From a virus: a stretch of 64,000 bases of DNA. Position 1 is the first letter of the stretch. Every line of letters begins with the position of its first letter. The translations under genes were made by a program, and so were the position numbers. The stretch is taken from the IMG/VR virus record IMGVR_UViG_3300008110_000322, positions 1 to 64,000 of that record. One strand, 5' to 3'. The notes under the pieces were generated by a model. The model was not told where the DNA came from. It saw nothing but the letters and a program-made list of their open reading frames with translations, and made no database searches. Of the stretch, positions 43,246 through 51,380 are shown one piece after another.

Positions 43246-44178
43246 ATGAAAAATAAAAGAATTTTCATTACCGGGGGAACTGGATTCCTTGGTAGAGCAT
43301 TGATTGGCAAATATTATGATAACAATACAATTACTGTTTATTCTAGAGACGAGGCAAAGCAATATTATTTGCAGAAACAGTTTCCAAGAATAAACTGTGT
43401 TTGCGGTGATGTTAGAAATTATGATCTAATGCAAAGGGCAAGCAGAAATCATGATGTTGGTATTTTTACTGCGTCTTTTAAGCAAATTCAAGCTTGCCAT
43501 GATAACTATGAAGAAGCAAATCAGGTAATTGTTCAGGGGGCATTCAATAGCCGTCGTTGTGCTGAAGAAAATGAGTTTGAATCAGCATGTTTTATTTCCA
43601 GTGACAAGAGCCGATCTGCCACGACGATTTATGGGGCAATGAAATATGTTGCTGGTGAATCCTTCATTTCTAATAATCAAAAATCAAACGTAAGGCTCAG
43701 CACTGCCCTTTATGGGAATGTGTTGAATAGCACTGGTAGTATTATCCCGTTGATCTGGAAAAGCTTAAAAGATGGATTCAGTCTGAATCTCTATGGGGAA
43801 GACATGACTAGATTCTTTATTGATGTTGAAGATGCAGCATCTATGATTGAATCGGCATTAAAATATGATGGGTATAATGTAATCCCCATCCTTCAGAGCA
43901 TGAGAATCCTAGATCTATTTGAGATCTTTAAAGAGGAATTTGGATTAAAATATACAGTTTCGCGCCCAAGAGCTTGTGAAAAAACCCATGAAATTATGGC
44001 GTCTCAAGATGAAATACCTAGAATTACAAAGCAAAATAACCTATACTTAATGCATCAAAATTTGATATATAATGAGGTTAATTTTCCAGATAATCAGTAT
44101 TCTTCTAAGGATTCTGTAATTAACAAAGAAGAACTACGTAGTTTTTTACGGTCAAAAAATTTCTATAAGCCAGAATGA
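43246..44178 (+). CDS. NAD-dependent sugar epimerase/dehydratase (PseB/FlaA1-like)
   Basis: The Rossmann nucleotide-binding motif TGGTGFLG is at residues 9-16. The catalytic pair of extended short-chain dehydrogenases appears as YGAMK (about 129-133). The pattern CVCGDVRNYDLMQRA and TASFKQIQACHDNYEEANQVIVQGA is that of UDP-GlcNAc 4,6-dehydratase type enzymes. At 310 residues it is close to the usual length. It probably makes a modified nucleotide sugar for the glycosyltransferases nearby. The ATG has no clear ribosome site, and the gene overlaps the next by 4 bases. Confidence 0.8.
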   Translation: MKNKRIFITGGTGFLGRALIGKYYDNNTITVYSRDEAKQYYLQKQFPRINCVCGDVRNYDLMQRASRNHDVGIFTASFKQIQACHDNYEEANQVIVQGAFNSRRCAEENEFESACFISSDKSRSATTIYGAMKYVAGESFISNNQKSNVRLSTALYGNVLNSTGSIIPLIWKSLKDGFSLNLYGEDMTRFFIDVEDAASMIESALKYDGYNVIPILQSMRILDLFEIFKEEFGLKYTVSRPRACEKTHEIMASQDEIPRITKQNNLYLMHQNLIYNEVNFPDNQYSSKDSVINKEELRSFLRSKNFYKPE

Positions 44179-45797
44179 AGATCTTTGTATTTGGTGCAAG
44201 TGGGATGTTAGGCCAATACCTAACAAAATATCTTTCCTATTATTTTGAAGTAATCCCTATTACCCGCTATGAAATAGATCTGAGTAAAGAGATATCATCA
44301 ATTACTCAAAAATATACTTTTAATAGCTCTGACGTAATTATCAATGCAGCCGGCGTCATTAAGCAAAGAGACTATTCTTCTGAAGAGTTGATTAGAGTTA
44401 ATAGTCTATTTCCTCATTTCTTAGCTAGGCTCGGGTGTAATGTCATTCATATTACGACTGATTGTGTATTCAGCGGTAATACGGGCCACTATGATGAGGA
44501 TTCCCCTCACGACTGTATAGATGACTACGGTAAAAGTAAGTCTTTAGGTGAATGTAAAGAATTAACAGTAATTCGCACATCTATAATTGGCGAAGAGGTA
44601 AACAATAAAAAGTCTTTACTTGAAGTAATTAGGTCAAATAAACATTCTACCATTAATGGGTTTATCAACCATTTTTGGAATGGAATAACGTGCCTAGAAC
44701 TTGCAAAACAGATCCGTAGCATTATTGAATCAAAATCCTACTGGAAAGGTGTAAGGCATTTCCACTCGCCCGACACTGTGAGTAAATTTCAGTTAGTATC
44801 TTATATTAACGAAATCTACGAATTAGGTAATAAGGTCAACCCTGTAATGGTAGATCATTGTGATAGAAGTTTATCTACAAAATATATTAATCCAGTCAAG
44901 ACTACCATAGAAGCTCAAATTATTGAATTAAGAAACTTTGGAATTCCATATAAAGTTGAAGAACTTAGTATACAAGAAAAATTAGAAGGTTTTCCATCTG
45001 TAAACTTCATTAGTATTCCAGAATCCAAAGAAAGAAGAGTAAAATTGTGTGATACTTTATTGAGGTACGGAGTAAAGACCGTAAGGCCATATATTTACGA
45101 AAGATACAAAAGTGGAGATCATAAAATAATATATCCTGACCCTAAAGAGCTGCCGGATTACAAATATGTGTTCCCGGATGCATGTATGGGAGCTTTTACT
45201 TCACACTTAAAAGCCATCAAAACTTGGTATGAATCTACCACTGAAGAATACGCTTTTTTCTGTGAAGATGATATTTCTTTTGAGACGGTTAAATATTGGA
45301 ACTTTACTTGGAAGCAATTTTTTAACAATCTCCCTAAAGATTGGGAATGTATTCAATTGTCCCTAGTTAGAGTTTTTCCAACTATGTTTGTATTTTTTGA
45401 TAAGGGAGTAAAACTTAGGGATAGGTGTTGGTGTGATTGGTCTGCTTGTGGATACTTGATTACCCGTGATAGAGCAAGAAAACTTCTTAATACTTACTAC
45501 AACGGTGATACTTTTGTTTGGGATTATAGAGGATCTGATAAACAACTTAGAAAAGAACAACATAATCAAACATGGCCTTACGAGCCGGGAATTGAAACCA
45601 TACTTTTCAGTATCTTAGAGGATAAACCAGTTTATACTTTCCCTCTTTTGGTATTTGATGCTGAAGCCGATACAACAGTTTGGGGAGAGGATGAGAATCA
45701 AAAAAATATGTTCTCATATTCCCACATAGCTATTATGAATTGGTGGAAAACAAAAGGAAAGTCCTTGAGTATAAAGGATATTAGCAAACAAACATAA
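44175..45797 (+). CDS. Fusion: RmlD-like sugar reductase and GT25-like glycosyltransferase
   Basis: Residues 1-265 are an RmlD-type NAD(P)-dependent reductase: GASGMLGQYL at the N-terminus, NAAGVIKQRDY, HITTDCVFSG and the YxxxK pair in DYGKSKSLGE. From about residue 275 a second enzyme starts (VNFISIPESKERRVKLC), with SHLKAIKTWYEST and FFCEDDISFETVKYWNFTW, whose EDD triad is the metal site of family 25 glycosyltransferases. So one chain could complete a sugar and another domain transfer a sugar. The GT25 half is a paralogue of the N-terminal half of the gene at 62451. It is coupled to the upstream dehydratase by ATGA. Confidence 0.8.
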   Translation: MKIFVFGASGMLGQYLTKYLSYYFEVIPITRYEIDLSKEISSITQKYTFNSSDVIINAAGVIKQRDYSSEELIRVNSLFPHFLARLGCNVIHITTDCVFSGNTGHYDEDSPHDCIDDYGKSKSLGECKELTVIRTSIIGEEVNNKKSLLEVIRSNKHSTINGFINHFWNGITCLELAKQIRSIIESKSYWKGVRHFHSPDTVSKFQLVSYINEIYELGNKVNPVMVDHCDRSLSTKYINPVKTTIEAQIIELRNFGIPYKVEELSIQEKLEGFPSVNFISIPESKERRVKLCDTLLRYGVKTVRPYIYERYKSGDHKIIYPDPKELPDYKYVFPDACMGAFTSHLKAIKTWYESTTEEYAFFCEDDISFETVKYWNFTWKQFFNNLPKDWECIQLSLVRVFPTMFVFFDKGVKLRDRCWCDWSACGYLITRDRARKLLNTYYNGDTFVWDYRGSDKQLRKEQHNQTWPYEPGIETILFSILEDKPVYTFPLLVFDAEADTTVWGEDENQKNMFSYSHIAIMNWWKTKGKSLSIKDISKQT

Positions 45798-45804
45798 TGT
45801 TTAT

Positions 45805-45812
45805 CTAAATAA
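45805..45812 (+). promoter_or_regulatory. Late promoter CTAAATAA before the 49-aa gene
   Basis: CTAAATAA lies 18 bases before the ATG at 45830 and separates the sugar genes from the structural genes that follow. Confidence 0.6.
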
Positions 45813-45829
45813 AACAAAAACATACTATT

Positions 45830-45979
45830 ATGGAAGACCTACTTGATCTAATGATTGCTGATGAATCTCCATCAGAAATTAGTGATACTATCAAAGATAT
45901 TCTATTTGCAAAAGCTGCCGATAAGATTGACGGTTATCGCCCAGAAGTAGCACAAGCACTATTTGCAAGTAATGACTGA
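45830..45979 (+). CDS. Small helical protein, possibly gp67-like prohead core
   Basis: ATG 45830 to TGA 45977-45979 encodes 49 residues (MEDLLDLMIADESPSEISDT...AADKIDGYRPEVAQALF). Two amphipathic helices with an A-A-(D/E)-(K/R)-I-D pattern followed by PEVA recall T4 gp67 (a prohead core protein whose gene follows gp20), but without its acidic tail. The position after gp20, though separated by sugar genes, also fits. The similarity is weak and the call is tentative. Its end overlaps the next gene by 8 bases. Confidence 0.6.
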   Translation: MEDLLDLMIADESPSEISDTIKDILFAKAADKIDGYRPEVAQALFASND

Positions 45980-46661
45980 TTTGGAGGATCTTTCTTCCTT
46001 CTTTCAGACAGTTGCAATTGCCAAGAAAAAGAAAAGAGAAGAAATAGATAAACTTGTATCTACGTCTTTTGATGATCTTTTCCTGCAGCCACTCAAAGAG
46101 CAAATAAAGACTTCTCCCGAAAAGGTTATAGTAGAAGAGGTTGTTGTTGAGGATACTAAGCCGCAATTAATTGAGCAGTCAATTAAGAAATTAGATGAAT
46201 CCTTAGCCGAACCTCCTCAGGTAAAGAATTCAGATCCTTTAACTCCCGTAAATCAAAAGTTTGCTACTTTAGAAGATCTTAATCGTCATTATAGTCTCTT
46301 TATTGGTAGAATTCAACAACAACTCGCCACTTTAGGCGGTGGTGGTGAAACTAATCTAGCTTTTATGGACGTTCCGATTACAACGGTAACGTCTAGCAGC
46401 TACCAGATAGGATATTCTGATTATTATATTGGGGTTAACTATGCTGGAGCGGTGACAATTACTTTGCCAAAAGCTGACAGGCAAGGAAAGAAGTTTGTGG
46501 TGAAGGACGAATTAGGAGAAGCATCTAAAGGTCAAAATCGTCATATTACTATATTACCTTACGGATCTGATCTGATTGATGGTAGAGATAAAGCTATAAT
46601 CGCATATGATTATGGATCATTGACTTTTATTTGGAAAGACGGTAGTTGGAGAGTTGTTTAA
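45972..46661 (+). CDS. Virion structural protein with fibre-type C-terminal domain
   Basis: The ATG at 45972 overlaps the previous stop; a TTG 9 bases earlier is less likely. The N-terminus (MTDLEDLSSFFQTVAIAKKKKREE) is a helical, Lys-rich segment and is followed by a helical, Glu-rich linker to about residue 105. The last 110 residues form a beta-rich domain (VNYAGAVTITLPKADRQGKKFVVKD...LTFIWKDGSWRVV). This domain has the same layout as residues 1930-2020 of the large collagen-like fibre. It probably attaches a fibre or adhesin to the virion. It is directly coupled to the next gene by TAA-ATG. Confidence 0.7.
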   Translation: MTDLEDLSSFFQTVAIAKKKKREEIDKLVSTSFDDLFLQPLKEQIKTSPEKVIVEEVVVEDTKPQLIEQSIKKLDESLAEPPQVKNSDPLTPVNQKFATLEDLNRHYSLFIGRIQQQLATLGGGGETNLAFMDVPITTVTSSSYQIGYSDYYIGVNYAGAVTITLPKADRQGKKFVVKDELGEASKGQNRHITILPYGSDLIDGRDKAIIAYDYGSLTFIWKDGSWRVV

Positions 46662-47912
46662 ATGTCGCATCTATATGAACCATTCAAGCCAGATTCAGAT
46701 GCATTTGGTAGATTAAGAATATCAAATCCCTATACTTTAGGCGATTACAAACATCTTTATGCTATTGATCCAGATTTCGTAGATATTAAGGTTGGCACTG
46801 GCGCAACTGTAATTTTTGACGTTAATCAAGCAGCGGCAATTTTAAACTCTGGTATTAGTACAGACGGGTATTGTATTCACCAGACAAAGCGATATCATCA
46901 CTATATGCCAGGTAAATCTCAATTGATTTACTCTACCTTTAATTTTGGTGATGAGCAGCAAAATGTTTATAAGAGAACTGGCTATTTTGACGATAGGGAT
47001 GGAATTTTCTTTGAGCAAGCCCCGGATGGTACTCTAAGTTTTGTTATCAGGTCTTATGTAACTGGTATTGCTTCGGATAGAAGAGTTACTCAATCTGAAT
47101 GGAATAAGGATCGGTTAACAGGGCAAGACCCCTCAGGGTTTACATTAGATATTACTAAAACTCAACTATTCTTTACTGATTTTGAATGGTTGGGTGTTGG
47201 TAGAGTTCGTTGTGGATTTGCAATTGATGGAAAGAATGTGGTATGTCATGAATTTTATAATGCAAACCAGCTTCCAACAGTTTATATGGCTAATCCGAAT
47301 CTTCCCGTAAGATGTGAAGTTAGGAATGTTGGCCCACAAGTAGGTATTGGTGGATCTTTTATTCAGATTTGCTCTACCGTAATGAGTGAAGGTGGTTATA
47401 CCGAGGCAGGTAGAGAATTTTCACACACAACTAATCTTAGGGCTGTCGGGGTTGGTACTACTGTTCCCATTATGGCTATTAGACTTAAAAATTCATTTAA
47501 GGGATACCCAAATAGGGCAACAGTAAGACTGGAAGATATTTCTGTCTTCAGTAGCGGTTCAAACGTAAAGTATGAGGTAGTGAAATTAAGAAGTTCTGTT
47601 GGGATTAATTCTACCGGAACTTGGGTTTCAGAAAATACTGAATCTGTGGTTGAATATAATGAATCTGCTACTGGAATTAGTACGGTTTACTTTGAGGACT
47701 TTATGGGTGGATACGCTGCAGGGGACAGCCAAAATACACAAAAACCATCTGCGACAACAGCGGATGTTCAATCCGGTCCAATATCAAAGAAAAATTATTT
47801 AACTCAAAACTTTGATTCAACGGATTCTGAAATCTTTTCAGTCCGCGTAAGTAATCTTGGAGCAGATGCTGCTAATGTGGGTGTATCTATTAGGTGGAAA
47901 GAGATTTATTGA
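46662..47912 (+). CDS. Cyanophage virion structural protein (adhesin-like)
   Basis: The protein starts MSHLYEPFKPDSDAFGRLRISNPYTLGDYKHLY. The opening 'DAFGRLR(I/V)S-P-TLGDYKH' belongs to a family of phage tail or capsid decoration proteins found in cyanophages, beta-rich throughout, with KSQLIYSTFNFG and FFTDFEWLGVGRVRCGFAIDG. There is no enzyme motif. Location between structural genes and fibres suggests a receptor-binding or fibre-linked part. Length is 416 residues. Confidence 0.7.
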   Translation: MSHLYEPFKPDSDAFGRLRISNPYTLGDYKHLYAIDPDFVDIKVGTGATVIFDVNQAAAILNSGISTDGYCIHQTKRYHHYMPGKSQLIYSTFNFGDEQQNVYKRTGYFDDRDGIFFEQAPDGTLSFVIRSYVTGIASDRRVTQSEWNKDRLTGQDPSGFTLDITKTQLFFTDFEWLGVGRVRCGFAIDGKNVVCHEFYNANQLPTVYMANPNLPVRCEVRNVGPQVGIGGSFIQICSTVMSEGGYTEAGREFSHTTNLRAVGVGTTVPIMAIRLKNSFKGYPNRATVRLEDISVFSSGSNVKYEVVKLRSSVGINSTGTWVSENTESVVEYNESATGISTVYFEDFMGGYAAGDSQNTQKPSATTADVQSGPISKKNYLTQNFDSTDSEIFSVRVSNLGADAANVGVSIRWKEIY

Positions 47913-47918
47913 TTTTAT

Positions 47919-47926
47919 CTAAATAC
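47919..47926 (+). promoter_or_regulatory. Late promoter CTAAATAC
   Basis: CTAAATAC lies 7 bases after the preceding stop and 22 bases before the ATG at 47949. Confidence 0.55.
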
Positions 47927-47948
47927 TTATAAAGTAAACCTTACGTAA

Positions 47949-48284
47949 ATGGCTGTATCCGAGGTTACAAACCTAATCATCTATAAGGGTGCAGACTTTG
48001 ATGTTGAGTTTGATATTTTTCAAGCTGACAACAGCGAGCTTATTCTCAATAACTTGGGAACTAGTTTTGCCACCATTAGAAAATTTCCTAAATCTCAGGT
48101 ATTTGAAAATTTTGATGTTGAAATTCCACCATCCACTGGAACTGTTAAGTTGAGCCTGACTCCAGAGCAAACTTCCAATCTAGAGACTGGTAGGAATTAT
48201 TTTGATGTTATTTTAACCATTAGTGGAAAAAGAATCCCCGTTCTTAAAGGTTCCGCGATTGTGGAGGATAGTTGCTCTGTATGA
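47949..48284 (+). CDS. Small beta-rich structural protein, 111 aa
   Basis: The protein starts MAVSEVTNLIIYKGADFDVE and is a run of predicted beta strands ending IPVLKGSAIVEDSCSV. The opening 'EVTNL-I-KG-DF--EF-(I/L)F--D-S-L-L' resembles a small immunoglobulin-like virion protein of cyanophages and other tailed phages, probably a fibre-attachment subunit. It overlaps the next gene by 4 bases (ATGA). Confidence 0.65.
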   Translation: MAVSEVTNLIIYKGADFDVEFDIFQADNSELILNNLGTSFATIRKFPKSQVFENFDVEIPPSTGTVKLSLTPEQTSNLETGRNYFDVILTISGKRIPVLKGSAIVEDSCSV

Positions 48285-48613
48285 GTTATAAAGTAAAGCT
48301 ATCTTCAGGAAACAACTATAAAGTAAAGTTGTCCTCTAATGATGACCTCAAAACCAAAATTTCCTATCAAATTAATCTATTGCCAATGAACCTAAACGAT
48401 TTAACAGACGTTACTATCAGAGGAAACATTGACAATTATGTATTGATGTACGACGCTGATCTAGGACAGTGGGTTGACAAAAATCCTGATGAAGTATTGT
48501 CTGCTGCGGTTGAAGACCAGACTCCAGGGTATGAAGGGCTTCCTGCTAACTTTATTAACCAACTAGTATTAGATTTAGATAATAAGATTAGTATTGATGC
48601 TGGTGAATACTAA
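48281..48613 (+). CDS. Small virion protein, 110 aa
   Basis: I use the ATG at 48281, which overlaps the previous stop. The protein opens with a short internal repeat (YKVKLSSGNNYKVKLSSND). It then has LNDLTDVTIRGNIDNYVLMYDADLGQWVDKNPDEVLSAA, a pattern common in cyanophage fibre-associated proteins ('DL-DV-----N-YVL-YD----(K/Q)W---NPDEVL'). It probably acts with the preceding protein. A late promoter overlaps its stop and a hairpin follows. Confidence 0.7.
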   Translation: MSYKVKLSSGNNYKVKLSSNDDLKTKISYQINLLPMNLNDLTDVTIRGNIDNYVLMYDADLGQWVDKNPDEVLSAAVEDQTPGYEGLPANFINQLVLDLDNKISIDAGEY

Positions 48614-48617
48614 ATAA
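48610..48617 (+). promoter_or_regulatory. Late promoter CTAAATAA overlapping a stop codon
   Basis: CTAAATAA includes the TAA stop of the preceding gene and lies 52 bases before the next ATG. A hairpin stands between. Confidence 0.5.
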
Positions 48618-48622
48618 TAAAA

Positions 48623-48646
48623 AGCCTTTACATAAAGGCTATATTT
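48623..48646 (+). terminator. Hairpin terminator before the beta-helix fibre gene
   Basis: AGCCTTT (48623-48629) and AAAGGCT (48634-48640) form a perfect 7-bp stem around ACAT, followed by ATATTT. The T-tract is weak. The hairpin lies between a late promoter and the next gene, so it could also act as a leader element. Confidence 0.55.
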
Positions 48647-48668
48647 AGGTATATACCGAGCAAAAGGA

Positions 48669-51029
48669 ATGGCTGTTCCACCCTACATTAGAATTAAAAG
48701 ATCGGCTGTTCCTGGGAAAAAACCTACAGTAGAACAACTGCCTTTAGGTGAATTCGGTTTTAATACCTATGATGCTGAACTTTATGCCCGTAGAGAAAGG
48801 GCCGGCATAGGTACCGATATTGTAAGGATCGGTGTAGGGGCAACAGTTACCAATATTCTTTATGTTACACAAGACGGAAGCGATACAAACACAGGAAAAA
48901 AACTCGGAGACGCAAAAAGAACAATCGGAGCAGCCCTCACAGCAGCATCAACAGGAACAGTTATTAAAGTTAGTGCTGGATCTTACTTAGAGAACAATCC
49001 TTTAATTATTCCAGAACAAGTTTCTATTGTTGGTGATAGCCTTAGAGAAGTATCAGTATCTCCGCAAAATGCGGATAAAGATCTGTTCTATGTTTCTAAT
49101 GGAAACTATGTGGCCGAAATGTCCTATACCGGGACATTGAATTCAGGGAAGGCTATTTTTGCTTTTAATCCAAATAAAGTTGGATATATTAATCAATCTC
49201 CATATATTCAAAATTGCACTAACTTCATTCCTAATAGTATTGGACTAAAGATTGATGGTTCAAAAGCAATAGGACCACTCAAATCCATGGTTCTTGATAG
49301 TTACACCCAATACAATCAAGGTGGTATTGGATGTTCTATTACCAATGAGGGGTATGCTCAATTGGTATCCATGTTTACTATTTGCAATGACATTGCAATT
49401 TATTGTGGATCTGGTGCTGCCTGCGATTTAACCAACTCAAACTCTTCTTTTGGTAATTATGCTCTAGTTGCCGATGGAGTCAGTCCTGTAAAATACACTG
49501 GAATAATTACATCCAGTGCTGGAGAAAATGCCGATACATTTACCTTAGATCTTAGCACTCCTACATTAAATATTGCAAGTGCAACATACGATAATACCAC
49601 AGGGATCCTAACGGCAACAACTAACTCTCCTCATAAGTTTTCCGTGGGAATGGGAGTATCCATTGTTGGTCTAGGATTTACCTGTTCTTCTGGTCCAGGC
49701 ATTTTAACATACCCTTCAGGTAATAAAGGATATGTGTTTGAGACAAGAACCGTAGCTCCTGGCAGATTCGTTGATAGTTATAATTTAATTCAGGCAAATA
49801 GACAAGAAATCATTGATGGGGCTTATGATGCCATAAGCACAGCATACCCTTCTTTTATAAACCCAAGTCCTGACAAATGTAGAAGGGATTTGGGTTATAT
49901 TGTAGATGCAGTGTCTTTGGATGTGAGGGACTATACCAGCAGAAATACCATAGATTCAACTAGGGCCTATTTTAATCTTAGTGGCGCCTTATTGAGCAGT
50001 GGTCTGCAGGGAGAAATTCCCCAAACTATAACGGCATTTACTACAGCTAGAGACTTAATGAAGCTGGCTGTTACCAATAATTTAACGCAAAAAGATTTAA
50101 CACTACCAAATGACCCATTAACTGGTAGTAATACTAGCACCAGTTCTTGTGCTAACGTTCAGTCTTTTATTGATAATTTGGTTGGTATATTAACCACTAG
50201 ATTATCTGCTGGTGATATTAACGGAGTGAATGCCCTACCTGCAGTTTCATTGGCAAGTACAACATTTAGTGTATACGTTGGTGTGTCCACTCTTGCTCAT
50301 ACTTATAATTCTGGTGGAACAGTAAGGATTAATGCAGTAAGACCTTTTGATGGGCAGGTTGTTTATTTTGATAGATTGTACTATACGGTCGGTGGAATTG
50401 ATATTGTTTCAGGTGGATCGGGTTATACGGGTAATCTTGACGTAATAATTGGAGAACCAGAAACTGCCTGGGGAATTCCTGCAACTGCAGTTGCTGAAGT
50501 TAAGAATGGTTCTGTTGTGGCTGTAGAAATGATCTCAAATGGTCGTGGATATACTTCCATACCATCCGTAACCTTTAGTTCTCCAGATGTTGGATTTAAT
50601 ACTGCTGTAGGAACGGCAAATCTTGTTCCTAGTTATTATTCTATACAGAATTCAACCCCAGTATCTGCCGGAATTTGCACTATTACTATTACAGATAACG
50701 TACCTTATTCTGTAGGTGTAGGTACAGAGGTTCTATTTTTTAAACAAAGTAGGGTTTTAGCTTCTGGTCATTCCCTTGAATATATTGGTTCAGGTACAAA
50801 TATTGCCACTGCTCTACCACAAAATGGTGGAGTGCCCGTACAGGCTAAAGAAGCAGATACCAGAAATGGTGGTCTAGTTGTATACACTTCAACTGATCAT
50901 TCCGGTAACTTTAGAATTGGTGATGGTGTTGTTATTAATCAGCAAACTGGAACTATTTCTGGTACTTTCTATTCAAAGAGTCTATTTTCAACAATGACTC
51001 CGTTTATTCTTGCATTAGGAGGAGATTAA
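48669..51029 (+). CDS. Beta-helix tail fibre / virion structural protein
   Basis: The 786-residue protein begins MAVPPYIRIKRSAVPGKKPT, the opening of a widespread cyanophage fibre protein ('RIKRS--PGK-P---QL-LGE-(G/F)-NT-DGELY'). From residue 60 (ILYVTQDGSDTNTGKKLGDAKRTIGAAL) to about 310 it follows the pattern of a right-handed beta-helix, with short turns of Asn, Ser and Gly. The later part contains two G-x-G-Y repeats (SGGSGYTGNL, NGRGYTSIPSV) and a C-terminal RIGDGVVINQQTGTISG segment. AAAGGA precedes the ATG. It is probably a host-recognition fibre or its baseplate-proximal part. Confidence 0.8.
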   Translation: MAVPPYIRIKRSAVPGKKPTVEQLPLGEFGFNTYDAELYARRERAGIGTDIVRIGVGATVTNILYVTQDGSDTNTGKKLGDAKRTIGAALTAASTGTVIKVSAGSYLENNPLIIPEQVSIVGDSLREVSVSPQNADKDLFYVSNGNYVAEMSYTGTLNSGKAIFAFNPNKVGYINQSPYIQNCTNFIPNSIGLKIDGSKAIGPLKSMVLDSYTQYNQGGIGCSITNEGYAQLVSMFTICNDIAIYCGSGAACDLTNSNSSFGNYALVADGVSPVKYTGIITSSAGENADTFTLDLSTPTLNIASATYDNTTGILTATTNSPHKFSVGMGVSIVGLGFTCSSGPGILTYPSGNKGYVFETRTVAPGRFVDSYNLIQANRQEIIDGAYDAISTAYPSFINPSPDKCRRDLGYIVDAVSLDVRDYTSRNTIDSTRAYFNLSGALLSSGLQGEIPQTITAFTTARDLMKLAVTNNLTQKDLTLPNDPLTGSNTSTSSCANVQSFIDNLVGILTTRLSAGDINGVNALPAVSLASTTFSVYVGVSTLAHTYNSGGTVRINAVRPFDGQVVYFDRLYYTVGGIDIVSGGSGYTGNLDVIIGEPETAWGIPATAVAEVKNGSVVAVEMISNGRGYTSIPSVTFSSPDVGFNTAVGTANLVPSYYSIQNSTPVSAGICTITITDNVPYSVGVGTEVLFFKQSRVLASGHSLEYIGSGTNIATALPQNGGVPVQAKEADTRNGGLVVYTSTDHSGNFRIGDGVVINQQTGTISGTFYSKSLFSTMTPFILALGGD

Positions 51030-51033
51030 TAGA

Positions 51034-51375
51034 ATGGCATTAGCTCTTAACGTTTTCAGGACAGTAACTACAATAGTACCAACATCCCAAGTTGGAATCT
51101 ACACTGCTCCCGTTGGTTATACGGGTGTAGTCCTATTGGCTCAGGTAGCCAATATCGGTAATACATCTGCGGATATTTCTTTTTCCCACCAAAGATCTGT
51201 AGCTGGCATTGCAGTAACAACAGAAATGCTGAAAAATTATCCTATTTCCGCTAATGATACTGCAAATCTTTTAGCTGGAAAATTAGTGTTAGAAAGTGGA
51301 GATAAATTAGTTATATCTGGTAGTAATAACACCAATCTTAAATTCATCTCAAGTATTCTAGAAACTCTTAACTAA
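51034..51375 (+). CDS. Small conserved-type cyanophage virion protein, 113 aa
   Basis: The protein starts MALALNVFRTVTTIVPTSQV and has a beta-sandwich pattern (VGIYTAPVGYTGVVLLAQVANIGNTSADISFSHQ) with a C-terminal LVLESGDKLVISGSNNTNLKFISSILE. From memory, such short proteins recur beside cyanophage fibre genes, with no known function. AGGAGGAG inside the end of the preceding gene (51017-51024) is a strong ribosome site, so it should be abundant. Confidence 0.7.
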   Translation: MALALNVFRTVTTIVPTSQVGIYTAPVGYTGVVLLAQVANIGNTSADISFSHQRSVAGIAVTTEMLKNYPISANDTANLLAGKLVLESGDKLVISGSNNTNLKFISSILETLN

Positions 51376-51380
51376 TAAAA

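Noticed and set aside
45830-45979. Firm assignment as gp67
   Set aside because: The similarity is limited to two short helices and the acidic tail of T4 gp67 is missing, so no gene symbol was given.
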